DNA of 64,000 nucleotides from Torulaspora globosa (Eukaryota > Ascomycota > Saccharomycetes > Saccharomycetales > Saccharomycetaceae). The stretch covers positions 248,001 to 312,000 of the forward strand of contig NC_050732.1 of the NCBI RefSeq assembly GCF_014133895.1. Direction: 5' to 3'. The position numbers and the translations under genes were made by a program. Position 1 is the stretch's first letter. Each line of letters begins with the position of its first letter. Shown here in pieces: positions 24,922 through 36,000 of the stretch. The notes below the pieces were generated by a model, which saw only the letters and a list, made by a program, of their open reading frames with translations, searched no databases and was not told the origin of the DNA.

Positions 24922-27900
24922 ATGTCTTCTTTGAAGAGCCAGTTGGCCGTGGTTGCAGCCAGCAATGCTACACTTGCGGTAGACCGGAAGAGAAGACAGA
25001 AATTGCATTCTGCATCTTTAATCTACAATCCAAAGACTGCTAGTACTCAGGATTATGATACAATTTTTGAAAATGCAGTGGAGGCGTTGAACGATCTGAT
25101 CGAAATCGACCCGCACTTTGAAATATTCACAAGATCTCTCTTTTCTGAGTCGTCGATGTCAATTGACAGAAATGTTCAAACTAAAGAAGAAATAAAGAAC
25201 CTCGACAATGCGATCAATGGGTTTTTAATGCTTGTGTCTTCCAAATGGCATTTGGCGCCCACGTTGCATGCGACCGAGTGGTTGGTTCGGAGGTTCCAAA
25301 TACACATCTGCAACGCCGAGACTTTTCTTTTATCTACGATCAATTATTACCAAACGCCAACTTTCAAGAGGATTCTAAACATTGTGAAACTTCCACCTTT
25401 GTTTAGCCCTCTTTCCAGTTTTGTTAGGAACGACAGAAGCTGTTCCAATATGGCAATCATCAAGTTATTCAATGACATGGAATTTTTAAAATTATACGCC
25501 AGTTACTTGAGCAAATGCATCAAAAAGAAGACCACGTACACTGGTCAGATGCTGTTTACCTCATGTTGCTTCATCAATCTGATAGCCTACAATTCGAACG
25601 ATGAAGGGAAATTAAATGGATTGGTTCCGATATTTCTGGAAGTGTCGGCGAAATTGCTGGCGGCAAGTTCTGTGGATTGTCAGATAGCGGCTCATTGTAT
25701 TTTGGTGGTGCTTGCTGCTTCACTTCCTCTAAAGAAAACAATCATTTTAGCTGCCACCGAGACGATACTGGCCAACCTGGATAACTTGGAGGTTAAAAAG
25801 TCCTCTTTGGCCACGATATGCAAGCTATTTCAAACGCTGAAAGGTCCTGGTAACGTTGATCAGCTTCCTGCGAAGCTCTATGGTTTGCTTGAGAGTAAAA
25901 TCGGACTGGAATACCTGCTGGAATATCTAAGCAACTCAGATCCAAGTCGTTGCGACAAATTCGTCACATCTTACATCAGAGCTATTGCCAGATACGATCA
26001 TGCCAAACTATCAAAGATAATTGAAATTTTGAAGCAAATGAAGCTGGAGAGATTCGAGGAGAGGTTGATAATTACAGATCTAATTCACCTATCAGAAATA
26101 CTTGAAGATAAATCACAGCTAATTTTACTGTTCGAATATTTCGTGTCGATCAATGAAGATTTAGTTCTGAGGTGCATTAATGCACTTAATATGAGTGGCG
26201 AGTTGTTTGAAATCAAGCTAACAACATCTTTGTTCAGGCCGAATGAGCAGTCCTCAGATGGGGACGTTTTGAAAGAGCTTACAACTGAGAAAGGACCAGA
26301 TGGGAAGATGCGAACATCAACCTTCAAGGAGTTTTTGGAAAAGCATTCACCCAGCATCAATACCAGTAACAAATCTATGTTGGAGAATGGCGACAATAAT
26401 TTCGGCGAACTACTTTCACTGTTTATCGAGTCTGTGGGTAAAAACTTTCCGGCAGGGTTGTTTCTGTCTTCTTTCTTTACAACGCTAGAAGGCCGAATAA
26501 CGTTTCTGGTCAGAGTGCTTATTTCTCCGGCTGCCCCAACAGCTCTGCGACTAGTGGCATTGACGAATGTTTCGAAATGTATCAATAGCATTGACAAAGA
26601 ATCAAACGTTTTTACCCTGATACCTTGTCTAATATGCGCTTTAAGTGATGTCTCAAAACCAGTCAGAATGGGCATCAAAAAAATCCTTAATCAAATTGCC
26701 AAACGACCATTCACCAAGCATTATTTCATGGGCAATAGAATTTATGGAGAGAACAAGGAGATTCCATTGTTGAGCCCTAAAGACAGTGAAAGCTGGCTAA
26801 ATCATTTTTTGAATGAGTACCTGGTCGAGAATTACGACATTACGACTCTATTGGTTCCAAAGAAGAATGATAAAATCTACATGCTGTTTTGGGCCAACCA
26901 AGCAGTATTTATGCCACTACCATATCCAAAAATGATTCTTTTCAAATTCATTAACAAGCATATAAACTCAACCGGTTCAAACACGGCCATTTTTGCTGAC
27001 TTCATATCAAGTTACTTAAGTTCGAGAAAAAAATGGAAAGCTTTTTGCCAGAATAACAAAACGAACTTTGACCAATTTGAGTCATCTGTTGTAGGACTCA
27101 TAGCGCCCAAAGAACGCAATGACTTTATGATTGATTTTATAAACGATGCCCTCAAATCAGAGGACGAATCACTAATAAGCATCATATCGGAAAGGTTGGA
27201 GGCAATTTTTGAGTCGCTTAAGTTCAATCAACAATTGAAAATAGTTCAAAATATTCTCGAGACAGCTGCTAATGGAGATCCAGCGTATGACGCTGCAGGA
27301 GTTTTGCAATCCCTTCCTCTGGATACCAATGTCTTTGTGTCAATCCTTACGCAGAACAGAATCCACTCTGATAGCGAATTATCTGAGCTTCCAAAGAAAA
27401 GGAGAAGACGATCATCAGCGAACAGGGTAGCGTTGCAGAAAGAAGAGATCTCTCACATAGCCGAGGCTCATCTAAGAAAGCTAACCGTCGTACTGGAAAC
27501 GCTAGATAAGTCAAAGGCTGATGGATCTGAGTCTTTATTGTCCACTTTACTTTCTCTTGTCTCTGATCTAGAGATGCTAGAGAAAGATGGGGGATTACCA
27601 GTTCTCTATGCTCAAGAGACTCTTGCTTCATGCTTGCTAAATACAATCGACTCTTTGAGTAGAGCGAATGCTCCCAAATCGAAAAATGTGCGTGCCGACG
27701 TCGTCGTTTCTGCCATCAGGAACTCCACTTCTCCCCAGGTCCAGAATAAGTTCCTTTTGGTTGTCGGTGCTTTGGCAGGGTTAGATTCAGAGACAGTCCT
27801 TCATTCAGTTATGCCCATCTTTACCTTCATGGGCGCTCATAGCATTCGTCAAGACGATGAGTACACGAATCAAGTTGTTGAAAGTACCATCAAGACCATC

Positions 27901-30225
27901 GTTCCCGCCCTGCTCAAGAATAGTCAAGACGATGTACAGGACGAGATTGAATTCCTATTAATGAGTTTCACCACAGCATTGCAACATGTGCCAAAGCATA
28001 GAAGAGTAAGGTTATACTCGACTTTAATCAACTCATTGAATCCCTCTAAGGCGTTTGCTCCATTTTTATTCCTTATTTCCCAACAGCATTCAATGGATGT
28101 TAATAATTTCAGAGTTGGTGATGCGAGAACTCTGGTCGAGTTTACGAGGTCATTAATGTGTAATCTAGATGTGCTTGAGCAATTGAACGGCTTGCGCGAG
28201 TTTCTTGATTTACTCAAGCTGCTCAAGGTTGCAAGTGAAGATCCGGAAAAGAAGGAATGCTTGCAATCGCGTGCTTTATTCACGAACGGTATTCTAAATT
28301 TCACTGCAACGGAATTTAGTTCCTTTCTTCAGAATGCATTAGCTTTCATTGATAAGACGATGGCTGAATCAGAAGATGGATCCCACAGTATCAATGGTAG
28401 TATCAAAATAATGGTTTGTTCAGCACTCCTTGACACGCAGAACGATCCTTCCTATGTCAAGCGAGTGAAATCAAGCTTTGGATCGATTCTGGAAGCAATT
28501 CTGGATTTCATAAAAGGTATGAATAATTATTCTCCCGGGGGCAATGAAGATATGGTCAGCAAAGCAGAACTGAAGGATGCCAGAAAGGAAGCTAGTACCG
28601 TTTTGTACCATCTACTGAGTCACATCCTAACTATAATGCCTATTAGTGATTTTGTGGATGCCGTTTCACCGCTGCTATCAGAGTGCAAAGATGAGAATGT
28701 AAAGTATCACCTAATGCTTGTAATTGGCACCAAGTTTGCCAGCGAAGGTCCAGAAGCGTCAAGTAAAGCTGAAGAGGTTGTCAAGATGCTTCTGGAAATT
28801 GCGACGACTCAAAAAGATTCATTCGATATTGTCCAGGTCTCTCTCAACACTGTAGGATCACTCATCAATGCTTTCGGACCGCAGTTGGAAAACTCAATGG
28901 TAATTGATGCTTTAAAAGCTTCAATAGACAGTTTGGCTTCACCAAGTACTGAGGTTATAATATCGTCCTTGACCGTGATCACAAACTGTGTGCAGATCTT
29001 AGGCGTGAAGTCCATTGCATTTTACCCACGGATCGTCCCACCATCTCTCAAGATTTTCAAGGATTCTCAAAGCGACAGTGATGACTATTTGAAGGAGCAG
29101 CTACAATTGGCAATCTTATTGCTTTACGCAGCGTTCATCAAAAAACTTCCAAATTTTATCATGTCAAATTTTGAAGATATTCTTAAGGTAATCTATTATT
29201 CGAGTGAGGTCAATGTATCCACGAGACTGTCTTTAATCTCGTTGATTGTTGAGAACATTGATCTGAAAGAGATTTTGAAAGTCCTACACCGAGTGTGGGA
29301 AAAATCAGTCAGCAATTGTGAAGAACCTATTGCAATCTCACTGTTTTTGAGCTCTTTGCAGTCCACTGTTGAAGCAATAGACAAAAAATCTGCGACTTCC
29401 CAATCGCCAATCTTCTTCAGGCTGTTACTCGCTTTATTCGAGTTTAGGTCCATCAGCGACTTCGATGACAACACTATCAGCAGGATTGAAAGTACGGTTT
29501 ATCAGGTTGCCAATACATATGTTCTGAAGCTTAATGATAAGGTTTTTAGACCCTTATTCGTTATCCTTGTCAGATGGGCTTTTGATCGCGAGGGTGTGAG
29601 TAATACCAAGATGACTGAGATCGAGAGGCTCACAAGCTTTTTTAAGTTCCTCAACAAACTGCAGGAGAATCTCAAAGGCATTATCACATCATATTTTACT
29701 TATTTGATCGAACCAGTGAGTGACCTGCTAAGGAAGTTCATCGATGGGAGAATTAGCGACATCAATCTGCGTCGTGTCGTGCTAAATTCATTGACCTCGT
29801 CATTCAAATATGACAGAGATGAATACTGGAAGTCTACTTCAAGATTCGAGGCCATTTGCGAGCCACTGGTTAATCAATTGTCGAATGTGGAAAGCGTCAT
29901 CGGGAAGTACCTTGTCAAGGCGATTGCCTCTTTAGCCGCAAATAACAACCGCGTCAATGACCATAACAAGCTCATGCATAAGCTATTAGTTAACCACATG
30001 CAGAGCTCTTGTTCATCCAACGAGAAGCTATGGACTGTCAGATCATTAAAGCTGATCTACTCCAAGGTGGGCGAAAGCTGGCTGGCATTACTGCCTCAAC
30101 TGGTGCCCACAATCGCAGAGCTTCTAGAGGACGAAGATGAAGAGGTCGAACATGCTGTGAGATCAGAACTTGTCAGGGTGGTGGAAAATGTACTAGGGGA
30201 GCCGTTTGATAGATATTTGGACTAA
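24922..30225 (+). CDS. UTP10: U3 snoRNP/small-subunit processome protein Utp10
   Basis: Utp10 is a very large nucleolar HEAT-repeat protein of the t-UTP (UTP-A) subcomplex. It binds the 5' external transcribed spacer of pre-rRNA and is needed for 18S rRNA maturation and rDNA transcription. The protein is 1767 residues (1769 in S. cerevisiae). It is helical throughout, consistent with HEAT repeats, and begins MSSLKSQLAVVAASNA as orthologues do. A basic patch KKRRRRSSANR (about residues 822-832) may be a nuclear signal. The BP28-type C-terminal domain occupies roughly the last 250 residues, ending in acidic helices (LEDEDEEVEHAVR). The start ATG has an A-rich context. PAC/RRPE sites lie upstream. 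Confidence 0.97.
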   Translation: MSSLKSQLAVVAASNATLAVDRKRRQKLHSASLIYNPKTASTQDYDTIFENAVEALNDLIEIDPHFEIFTRSLFSESSMSIDRNVQTKEEIKNLDNAINGFLMLVSSKWHLAPTLHATEWLVRRFQIHICNAETFLLSTINYYQTPTFKRILNIVKLPPLFSPLSSFVRNDRSCSNMAIIKLFNDMEFLKLYASYLSKCIKKKTTYTGQMLFTSCCFINLIAYNSNDEGKLNGLVPIFLEVSAKLLAASSVDCQIAAHCILVVLAASLPLKKTIILAATETILANLDNLEVKKSSLATICKLFQTLKGPGNVDQLPAKLYGLLESKIGLEYLLEYLSNSDPSRCDKFVTSYIRAIARYDHAKLSKIIEILKQMKLERFEERLIITDLIHLSEILEDKSQLILLFEYFVSINEDLVLRCINALNMSGELFEIKLTTSLFRPNEQSSDGDVLKELTTEKGPDGKMRTSTFKEFLEKHSPSINTSNKSMLENGDNNFGELLSLFIESVGKNFPAGLFLSSFFTTLEGRITFLVRVLISPAAPTALRLVALTNVSKCINSIDKESNVFTLIPCLICALSDVSKPVRMGIKKILNQIAKRPFTKHYFMGNRIYGENKEIPLLSPKDSESWLNHFLNEYLVENYDITTLLVPKKNDKIYMLFWANQAVFMPLPYPKMILFKFINKHINSTGSNTAIFADFISSYLSSRKKWKAFCQNNKTNFDQFESSVVGLIAPKERNDFMIDFINDALKSEDESLISIISERLEAIFESLKFNQQLKIVQNILETAANGDPAYDAAGVLQSLPLDTNVFVSILTQNRIHSDSELSELPKKRRRRSSANRVALQKEEISHIAEAHLRKLTVVLETLDKSKADGSESLLSTLLSLVSDLEMLEKDGGLPVLYAQETLASCLLNTIDSLSRANAPKSKNVRADVVVSAIRNSTSPQVQNKFLLVVGALAGLDSETVLHSVMPIFTFMGAHSIRQDDEYTNQVVESTIKTIVPALLKNSQDDVQDEIEFLLMSFTTALQHVPKHRRVRLYSTLINSLNPSKAFAPFLFLISQQHSMDVNNFRVGDARTLVEFTRSLMCNLDVLEQLNGLREFLDLLKLLKVASEDPEKKECLQSRALFTNGILNFTATEFSSFLQNALAFIDKTMAESEDGSHSINGSIKIMVCSALLDTQNDPSYVKRVKSSFGSILEAILDFIKGMNNYSPGGNEDMVSKAELKDARKEASTVLYHLLSHILTIMPISDFVDAVSPLLSECKDENVKYHLMLVIGTKFASEGPEASSKAEEVVKMLLEIATTQKDSFDIVQVSLNTVGSLINAFGPQLENSMVIDALKASIDSLASPSTEVIISSLTVITNCVQILGVKSIAFYPRIVPPSLKIFKDSQSDSDDYLKEQLQLAILLLYAAFIKKLPNFIMSNFEDILKVIYYSSEVNVSTRLSLISLIVENIDLKEILKVLHRVWEKSVSNCEEPIAISLFLSSLQSTVEAIDKKSATSQSPIFFRLLLALFEFRSISDFDDNTISRIESTVYQVANTYVLKLNDKVFRPLFVILVRWAFDREGVSNTKMTEIERLTSFFKFLNKLQENLKGIITSYFTYLIEPVSDLLRKFIDGRISDINLRRVVLNSLTSSFKYDRDEYWKSTSRFEAICEPLVNQLSNVESVIGKYLVKAIASLAANNNRVNDHNKLMHKLLVNHMQSSCSSNEKLWTVRSLKLIYSKVGESWLALLPQLVPTIAELLEDEDEEVEHAVRSELVRVVENVLGEPFDRYLD

Positions 30226-30448
30226 AAGTTACATAGATTTTAAATTGTCATTAAACAATCTACTGAAACGAAGAGATCGCCGCCAGCATCAAAGCTCACA
30301 AGCAATGTGCACCTGGCGTTAGCTTTCCTGTTTAGTTGTACTCGTTCTTCATCAACAATTTTGTCTGTCTAAGTAACAGAGCATCTTAAAGCAGATGATC
30401 AAAGACTATTAAGAGGTAGCTTGAAGTTCAAGAATCTCGAATCCTGAG

Positions 30449-31186
30449 ATGGCAACCCTCCCTACAGTCAATCGAGATCTCCACCAGAATGTTCGCGACG
30501 GTCTATCTGTTCCAACCGTTCTTCGAAGGCTCTATAAGACACCTAAAAACTTGGATTTCGAGACGGCAACTTGGGAGATGATCAACCTGGTTTTCAAACC
30601 TCGAAAGGCGTTTAGGTCATTTTATTATCAACATCAGACCAAACGCCAATGGGCTCGAGATGATCCCTCGTTCTTCATTTTGCAAGTCGGATTGCTAATC
30701 CTAAGTTCAATGGTATGGTCGATTGTATACGGTCACTCGTTCTTAGGATTCATCAAGATGATGCTAAACATGGTTTGTGTGGACTTCTTTCTGTTTGGGT
30801 TTGTCACGGCCACTTCGTTTTGGCTAATACTGAATAGGCCTCGATTTAAGTTCAGATCGGCAGCAGAATCTCAGGTTGAGTGGGCCTACTGCTTTGACGT
30901 CCATTGCAATGCTTTCTTAATTATCTGGGTTTTACTCTACTTCCTACAGTTTCTACTATTACCACTCATAAAGCTTCACAGATGGATAGGACTCTTTGTC
31001 GGTAACACGTTGTATTGCCTGGCGTTTGCACAGTACTTCATTTTGACCTTTTACGGCTACAGCCAGCTGCCATTTCTTAAGAAAATCAACTTCATCCTAT
31101 TTCCAGCATTAGCATTTGCCGTCCTGTACATGGTCAGCTTGCTTGGTATTGACTTGTCAACAAAGCTGAGCTTCCACAAATACTAA
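30449..31186 (+). CDS. GMH1: Golgi UNC-50 family protein Gmh1
   Basis: Gmh1 is a Golgi membrane protein of the UNC-50 family that interacts with the Arf exchange factors Gea1 and Gea2. The protein is 245 residues (273 in S. cerevisiae). A hydrophilic N-terminus of about 75 residues carries the family motif with MINLVFKPRKAFRSFYY. Then follow about five membrane segments: FFILQVGLLILSSMVWSIVY, the helix ending near 125, and three more between 155 and 240. The start ATG precedes ATLPTVNRDL. The gene is convergent with an unknown gene, with fewer than 100 bp between the stops. The position beside SPO14 matches YKR030W-YKR031C apart from the extra gene between them. Confidence 0.93.
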   Translation: MATLPTVNRDLHQNVRDGLSVPTVLRRLYKTPKNLDFETATWEMINLVFKPRKAFRSFYYQHQTKRQWARDDPSFFILQVGLLILSSMVWSIVYGHSFLGFIKMMLNMVCVDFFLFGFVTATSFWLILNRPRFKFRSAAESQVEWAYCFDVHCNAFLIIWVLLYFLQFLLLPLIKLHRWIGLFVGNTLYCLAFAQYFILTFYGYSQLPFLKKINFILFPALAFAVLYMVSLLGIDLSTKLSFHKY

Positions 31187-31280
31187 TACAAATGACAAGA
31201 CATTAGAACTGAATGACGAGCCGCGTGGGTGGCCTGGAGTAGGCAGATTCGCGTATGCCGGTATAGTTTACATAATTTGT

Positions 31281-32669
31281 CTAGTCAAATTCAAATTTTT
31301 CGGATTGCATCCATAGGTTCCTACTACTATCTCTTCCACGAATGATGCAGCTTTGCAATTCTTGGTCAAGTAATGTCACTGCAAGCTGCTCTCTGAAATT
31401 TGCGTCATTGTTCGCTTGGTTCAAAGTCTTTTGCAGAAAGTCGGATAGTTGTACGTCGCTCTGTGGCCTCTTGATATGACCAAAGGCGGGTTGAACAGTT
31501 AATTTCTCCTCCAATGATGTCGCTATCCGGGTTTTATGTTGCGGGTGTTCAGCTGATATTCGTTTTAAGATAGATAAGAGCGTCTTCTCACCAGAGTTAA
31601 TGGCATACAGGCTACGCCGCGTAATATGTTTAAGTTCTCTGTTGACGCATTCAAAAATCAGCTTTGTTCTCAGGTTGGCGGTCCTGAACCAGTACCGCAT
31701 GCGGGGGACTTCCTTATGCTCTTCTTCGCAGTTGGAAATCCCACAAGGTTCTTGACTGCTTTCATGTCTCAGCCGCAGATTATCTAGTTTCAACTGAAAT
31801 CTAGAATTTCTTGTTTTGGACCCAGAGATTCGCCTTTTACTTGTCGAAACGCGTGTTGCCAAGTCATCTTCTTGCTCCTGTTGCCCAATGGAAGCTGGGC
31901 AGGAAGTCACCTGCGAACAGATGCATGGCGTGCTATGGTTTCGGGATGGTTGAAACGAGGTTTGAAGAGAATAGCTATTGGCACAGGTAGCGTGGCTCAC
32001 ATTGTCCGCCCATGTATTGTCGAAAGTGAAATCCACGTCAAAAATATCATCGTTCACAGCGCTTAAGATCTCATCATATAAAAGTTCATGAATATCAATA
32101 CCAGTATCTTCATATTCAACCTTGGACAAGCTCCTAGATGGGGTCTCATCTCGAGTTATCTTTTTTCTTCCAGAACTGTGGCAGTTATTTGGAGCTACAT
32201 CGCCTCTCTCGATCGCGATAGTGCCAGCATAGTCACTTCGGCGTCCCCGAAGTGGCGGCCTAGACAGTTGAGTTATATGCGCTTGAGGTGCATTGAATTC
32301 CGTCGCGGCCAGTGAATGGTTCATGTTGTGTTCATAATGCCTGATTGGTGTTATTTTATTCCGTGGTTGTGGCTGGTGATATACAGTAACGTTCAATGCT
32401 GGCACCCTATCAGCTTTCGGCGGAGTGACAGGCTTCTGGGCTGGACCCAAAAGTGATGAATAGTCTTCACAGAACGTCTCAATAGATATTACTCCCGCAG
32501 AGCATCTGTTCTTTATCGCCATTCGGTAAAGTGAGTTGACTCCGTTATTGCGCCTTTGACTAACCTCGTGAGGAGCAAGGCTATGTGGTAGTGTCGATCT
32601 GAGCGACTCATTGTTCTCATACTTTGTGGTAGCAGAAAACTTACTATGCAAAGGTGAATTGATGGACAT
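31281..32669 (-). CDS. hypothetical protein between GMH1 and SPO14
   Basis: I do not recognise this 462-residue protein. The frame is long, ATG-started and uninterrupted. Residues 1-310 are polar and probably disordered, with Ser/Arg/Thr-rich stretches and a possible nuclear signal around STSKRRISGSKTRNSR. From about residue 325 (RYWFRTANLRTKLIFECVN) to the end the sequence looks helical and more conserved in style, so this part may form the folded domain. No membrane segment, zinc finger or catalytic motif is visible. S. cerevisiae has no gene here: GMH1 and SPO14 are adjacent. The gene was either lost after genome duplication, moved, or is specific to this lineage. The neighbours SPO14 and IME2 are meiotic, but nothing in the sequence itself ties it to meiosis. 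Confidence 0.75.
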   Translation of the reverse strand: MSINSPLHSKFSATTKYENNESLRSTLPHSLAPHEVSQRRNNGVNSLYRMAIKNRCSAGVISIETFCEDYSSLLGPAQKPVTPPKADRVPALNVTVYHQPQPRNKITPIRHYEHNMNHSLAATEFNAPQAHITQLSRPPLRGRRSDYAGTIAIERGDVAPNNCHSSGRKKITRDETPSRSLSKVEYEDTGIDIHELLYDEILSAVNDDIFDVDFTFDNTWADNVSHATCANSYSLQTSFQPSRNHSTPCICSQVTSCPASIGQQEQEDDLATRVSTSKRRISGSKTRNSRFQLKLDNLRLRHESSQEPCGISNCEEEHKEVPRMRYWFRTANLRTKLIFECVNRELKHITRRSLYAINSGEKTLLSILKRISAEHPQHKTRIATSLEEKLTVQPAFGHIKRPQSDVQLSDFLQKTLNQANNDANFREQLAVTLLDQELQSCIIRGRDSSRNLWMQSEKFEFD

Positions 32670-33046
32670 TCGCTATCGAGTGCAATCGAACTCTGACCTG
32701 CTAGATTTTCCCTGCAATTTGCAGACCAAAAACAAGCTGCATCTTTTTAAACTGATCAATGGATGTTTTCTATGCATTCAAATTACATCTCGTCCTTGTC
32801 GATTGCATAGATATCAGTCCCTATGGTTAACTCCCTTTGAAGCTAGCCCTCTCGGTTGATAAGGAGTTATGCGGCTTAACTTGCTTATCACAACAGATTA
32901 CCACAGTGCCCGATTCTACAAGGCCTCGAAAAAACCTGGATATCCAAAGTTCTCGTGCCATCATGGGAGACAATTAGTCGCGATAAGACTTCAAAGACAT
33001 CACAGTGTACGGAAGACAATGCGATTTGAATCTTACTCAAAAACAA
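32670..33046. other. upstream region of the unknown gene
   Basis: This 377-bp gap separates the start of the unknown gene from the SPO14 stop. A plus-strand ATG frame begins at 32869 but runs into SPO14 antisense and looks like chance. No known sites were recognised. Confidence 0.45.
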
Positions 33047-36000
33047 TCAATCATAGATATCAATTGGAGGAATTCTATCAACATTGTAAAACCAATTCTT
33101 TGATTCGACCTCCTTTGCCAGCCACTCAGTTGGAAATACAACCAGATGTCCATGTACTCTTTCCAGTATTCGCCTTGCTGTGTATTTGTCAAAGATTCTT
33201 TGATTGAAGCCGAACAATAGACTTCCAGACAGTCTCATCCTCAAAGCGGTTGCTTTTGAACGCCTGCTTTGTGCAGCATTAGCTCTGGCGTCGGCCATGC
33301 TGGTTATGTCATTGTGTATTACGCTTTGCGGTACCTCGCCTATCGTGGTACCTCTCTCAACAGAGCCAGTAGCGTCTTTTCTGACCGGCAGATCACCTTT
33401 TCCAAGCGCATCTGCCGTTGAAAAAGTATTGCCAGAACTAGCGGTAGGTCTCGTGAACTTCTCTAATTCTATCAAAGCGTCCTGATTATCGGAAAATTCT
33501 TGAGCCATTCTGTTGTATTCCTTGTAGTCTCTCCAAGACTGTACTGCGTTATCTGGCTGGCAGTGAAACACAAGGCGGAACAGCAAACTGTTTCGCAATG
33601 CGATAGAAAACCACATATCCTCGTAAAAAGAACCGCAAATCGGGTCATCAAAAGAATAGGGATCAATAAATCTCAAGTTGAGTAGTTTCTGGCTGAAAGT
33701 CTCACGCGTTTGAAAGTTTGGTGCCATCTGCACCAATAGTTCATCAATACAGTCATCATCGAGTTCCTGCTCCTCTAAGATCTCGTCATGAGCCTTGTGA
33801 TTCGCTTTCGATTCATTGCTGTACTTAAAATCGGTACCCGCAGAACCTGTACTGCTGTTGACTTTAGCATTCTCCATATTTTTGTATGCCAGATGTTGTA
33901 AGTAAGTAATTCTTTTTAACATGTCCCACTTTTGCTCATACGTGATCAAATCATCCCGCAAGTATTCTTCAATATCATTTCTGTCCGGTAAGAAAGATAA
34001 ACGTGCCTCTTTCTTATGTTTCGCTGAATCCGAGCCTAGAGCAGCAACTGCCCAATCGCGTAGCTGCTCCGTGACATTTTCCTTGAATTTCTTAGTAACT
34101 TTCTTCCATCCATCCACTCCTAAGCCCGCAACGTCGTCCCTGTGTTTCTCATTATTGGTTAACCTAGGATCAGTACTGATGGGTTTATTGTCACGTATAC
34201 CGATGTTTTCTTCGCCAGCTCGATAATTGAAAGAGTGATAATTCTTAATAGTTGTGCTTGAGGCTTCCCTATCAGGAAGCTTGGATTTTCCATTTAGTTC
34301 CTGGCTTACTGAATTTAATGGTCCACCAGCAGTGGTGTCATCATTGCTTGTAAAATTAACAATACCATTATCGCCAGATTGTGGATCGTTTGCATATCTG
34401 ATCTCCCATGCCTCACTGTGCTCCACGTCGAATACCTCACGATAAGCTAACTCTATCATGGCTGAGTTCAGCTTTTCGTTTTTCTTCGATTGATCGGCGG
34501 CGGTATGAAGAGTTTTGTAATTCATTTTTGCCAGTTCCTCGAGATGACCAAACAGTCTCTCGACAATCTCAACAAGATCCACATTGCAACCCAAGTGCTC
34601 TCGCATTAACCTCTTTCTCAACTCAAATGCAAATCTTCCAGCGTAGTAATCCTTGTCGTTCATCTTAGACTTGACTAAATCAGTGTCCCTAATTATCATG
34701 GCGACTTCACTATCACGGTTGCCCAGTTGTGATCTTTCATTGATATTTGCGCTGCCAATGATACAACTACGATCATCGACTATCAGCACTTTCGCGTGAA
34801 CGTAAAGTTGCTCAGTCACCAATTTATCGTTCTTTCCAATGGTGGACCATTTTCGCAAAGAGAAAAACTGGATGTACTGTAAAGGATCTATATTAACCTT
34901 TTTTAATCGGGAGAAAATCGACGTTTCTCCACGGGAGATAGATTGATATTGGCATTGCATGATGACACGAACACTTGAAGCTTCCGGTTGATCAATCGGT
35001 GAATCGAAGCCAGGCATCAACGGGATCATGATAAATGCCTTCCATGTTCGGCCTTCACTGTTGGCTCTTATAATACGATCTACGATGGCGTCACCAATTT
35101 TATTCTCAATAATGACACTATCCCAATGCGAGGTCGTGACGAAAAACTGGTTTTCAATATAAATGAAATGCTCACTTGTCTCAATTAGTTTCAAATAAGC
35201 ATTCTGAATTGATTTTTCAGTCTCTTTCAAACCTAAAGACCATGAACCCGCGCTTCTTAGCACTTGCACTTCGCATGTCGATCTTGGCTTCAACATCCTG
35301 AAAAAAGGTGAGTTTTTCAGCTGTGTCCTCGTAAAGTCGCATGGTGGGGTTAACAAGGGCGTTGGTCGGCTGGGCCTCTTCTGTCGAAGTAAGTAGTTCC
35401 ATCTCTGAACAAAATGTCTTGCCATATCTCTCGCAGCTTCACCAACTGTCATCATATGAACATCATGCCATGGCATCCTCGGAATCTTTTTTCGATCGTA
35501 CATTGACTCAAAAGGCTTATCCAAATCATGGAAATCGCAAATGCGCGCGTTTGAATAATCCTTACCTGGAAAGTTCTGGTCGTTGAGGTTTTCATGATCA
35601 TCCCTCAAAACATGTTCAGGGGTATCGTAGCGGCCATAGCATAGATCGATTCCTCCCATAAAAGCTATGGTGTTATCGATGACGGTCATTTTTTCGTGAT
35701 GTGCCCAAAAATAGGTGTTTTGTAGCCACTGGTTGGGGGATCTTATAAGATGGATATTATGATGCAAACTTAACATTGAATGCTTCGTCCATAAACTATC
35801 AGTCCCGACAATGTTACCCACATTTCTGTACACTACAATGAAGATTTTGACTCCCTTTTCAGCTCTCTCTTTCAAAATTCTATCGATTCTGAACTCTTGA
35901 TTCCCATTTACAGGCCGACGCATATACAGCTCGGGGGAAAGCCACCAATCGTGAATATAAATGACGTCCTGTGCCATATTGAGCGCTTCACTTAAGGCCC

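Noticed and set aside
32869..33207. 112-codon plus-strand ATG frame between the unknown gene and SPO14
   Set aside because: Half of it is antisense to SPO14 and the composition is not protein-like.
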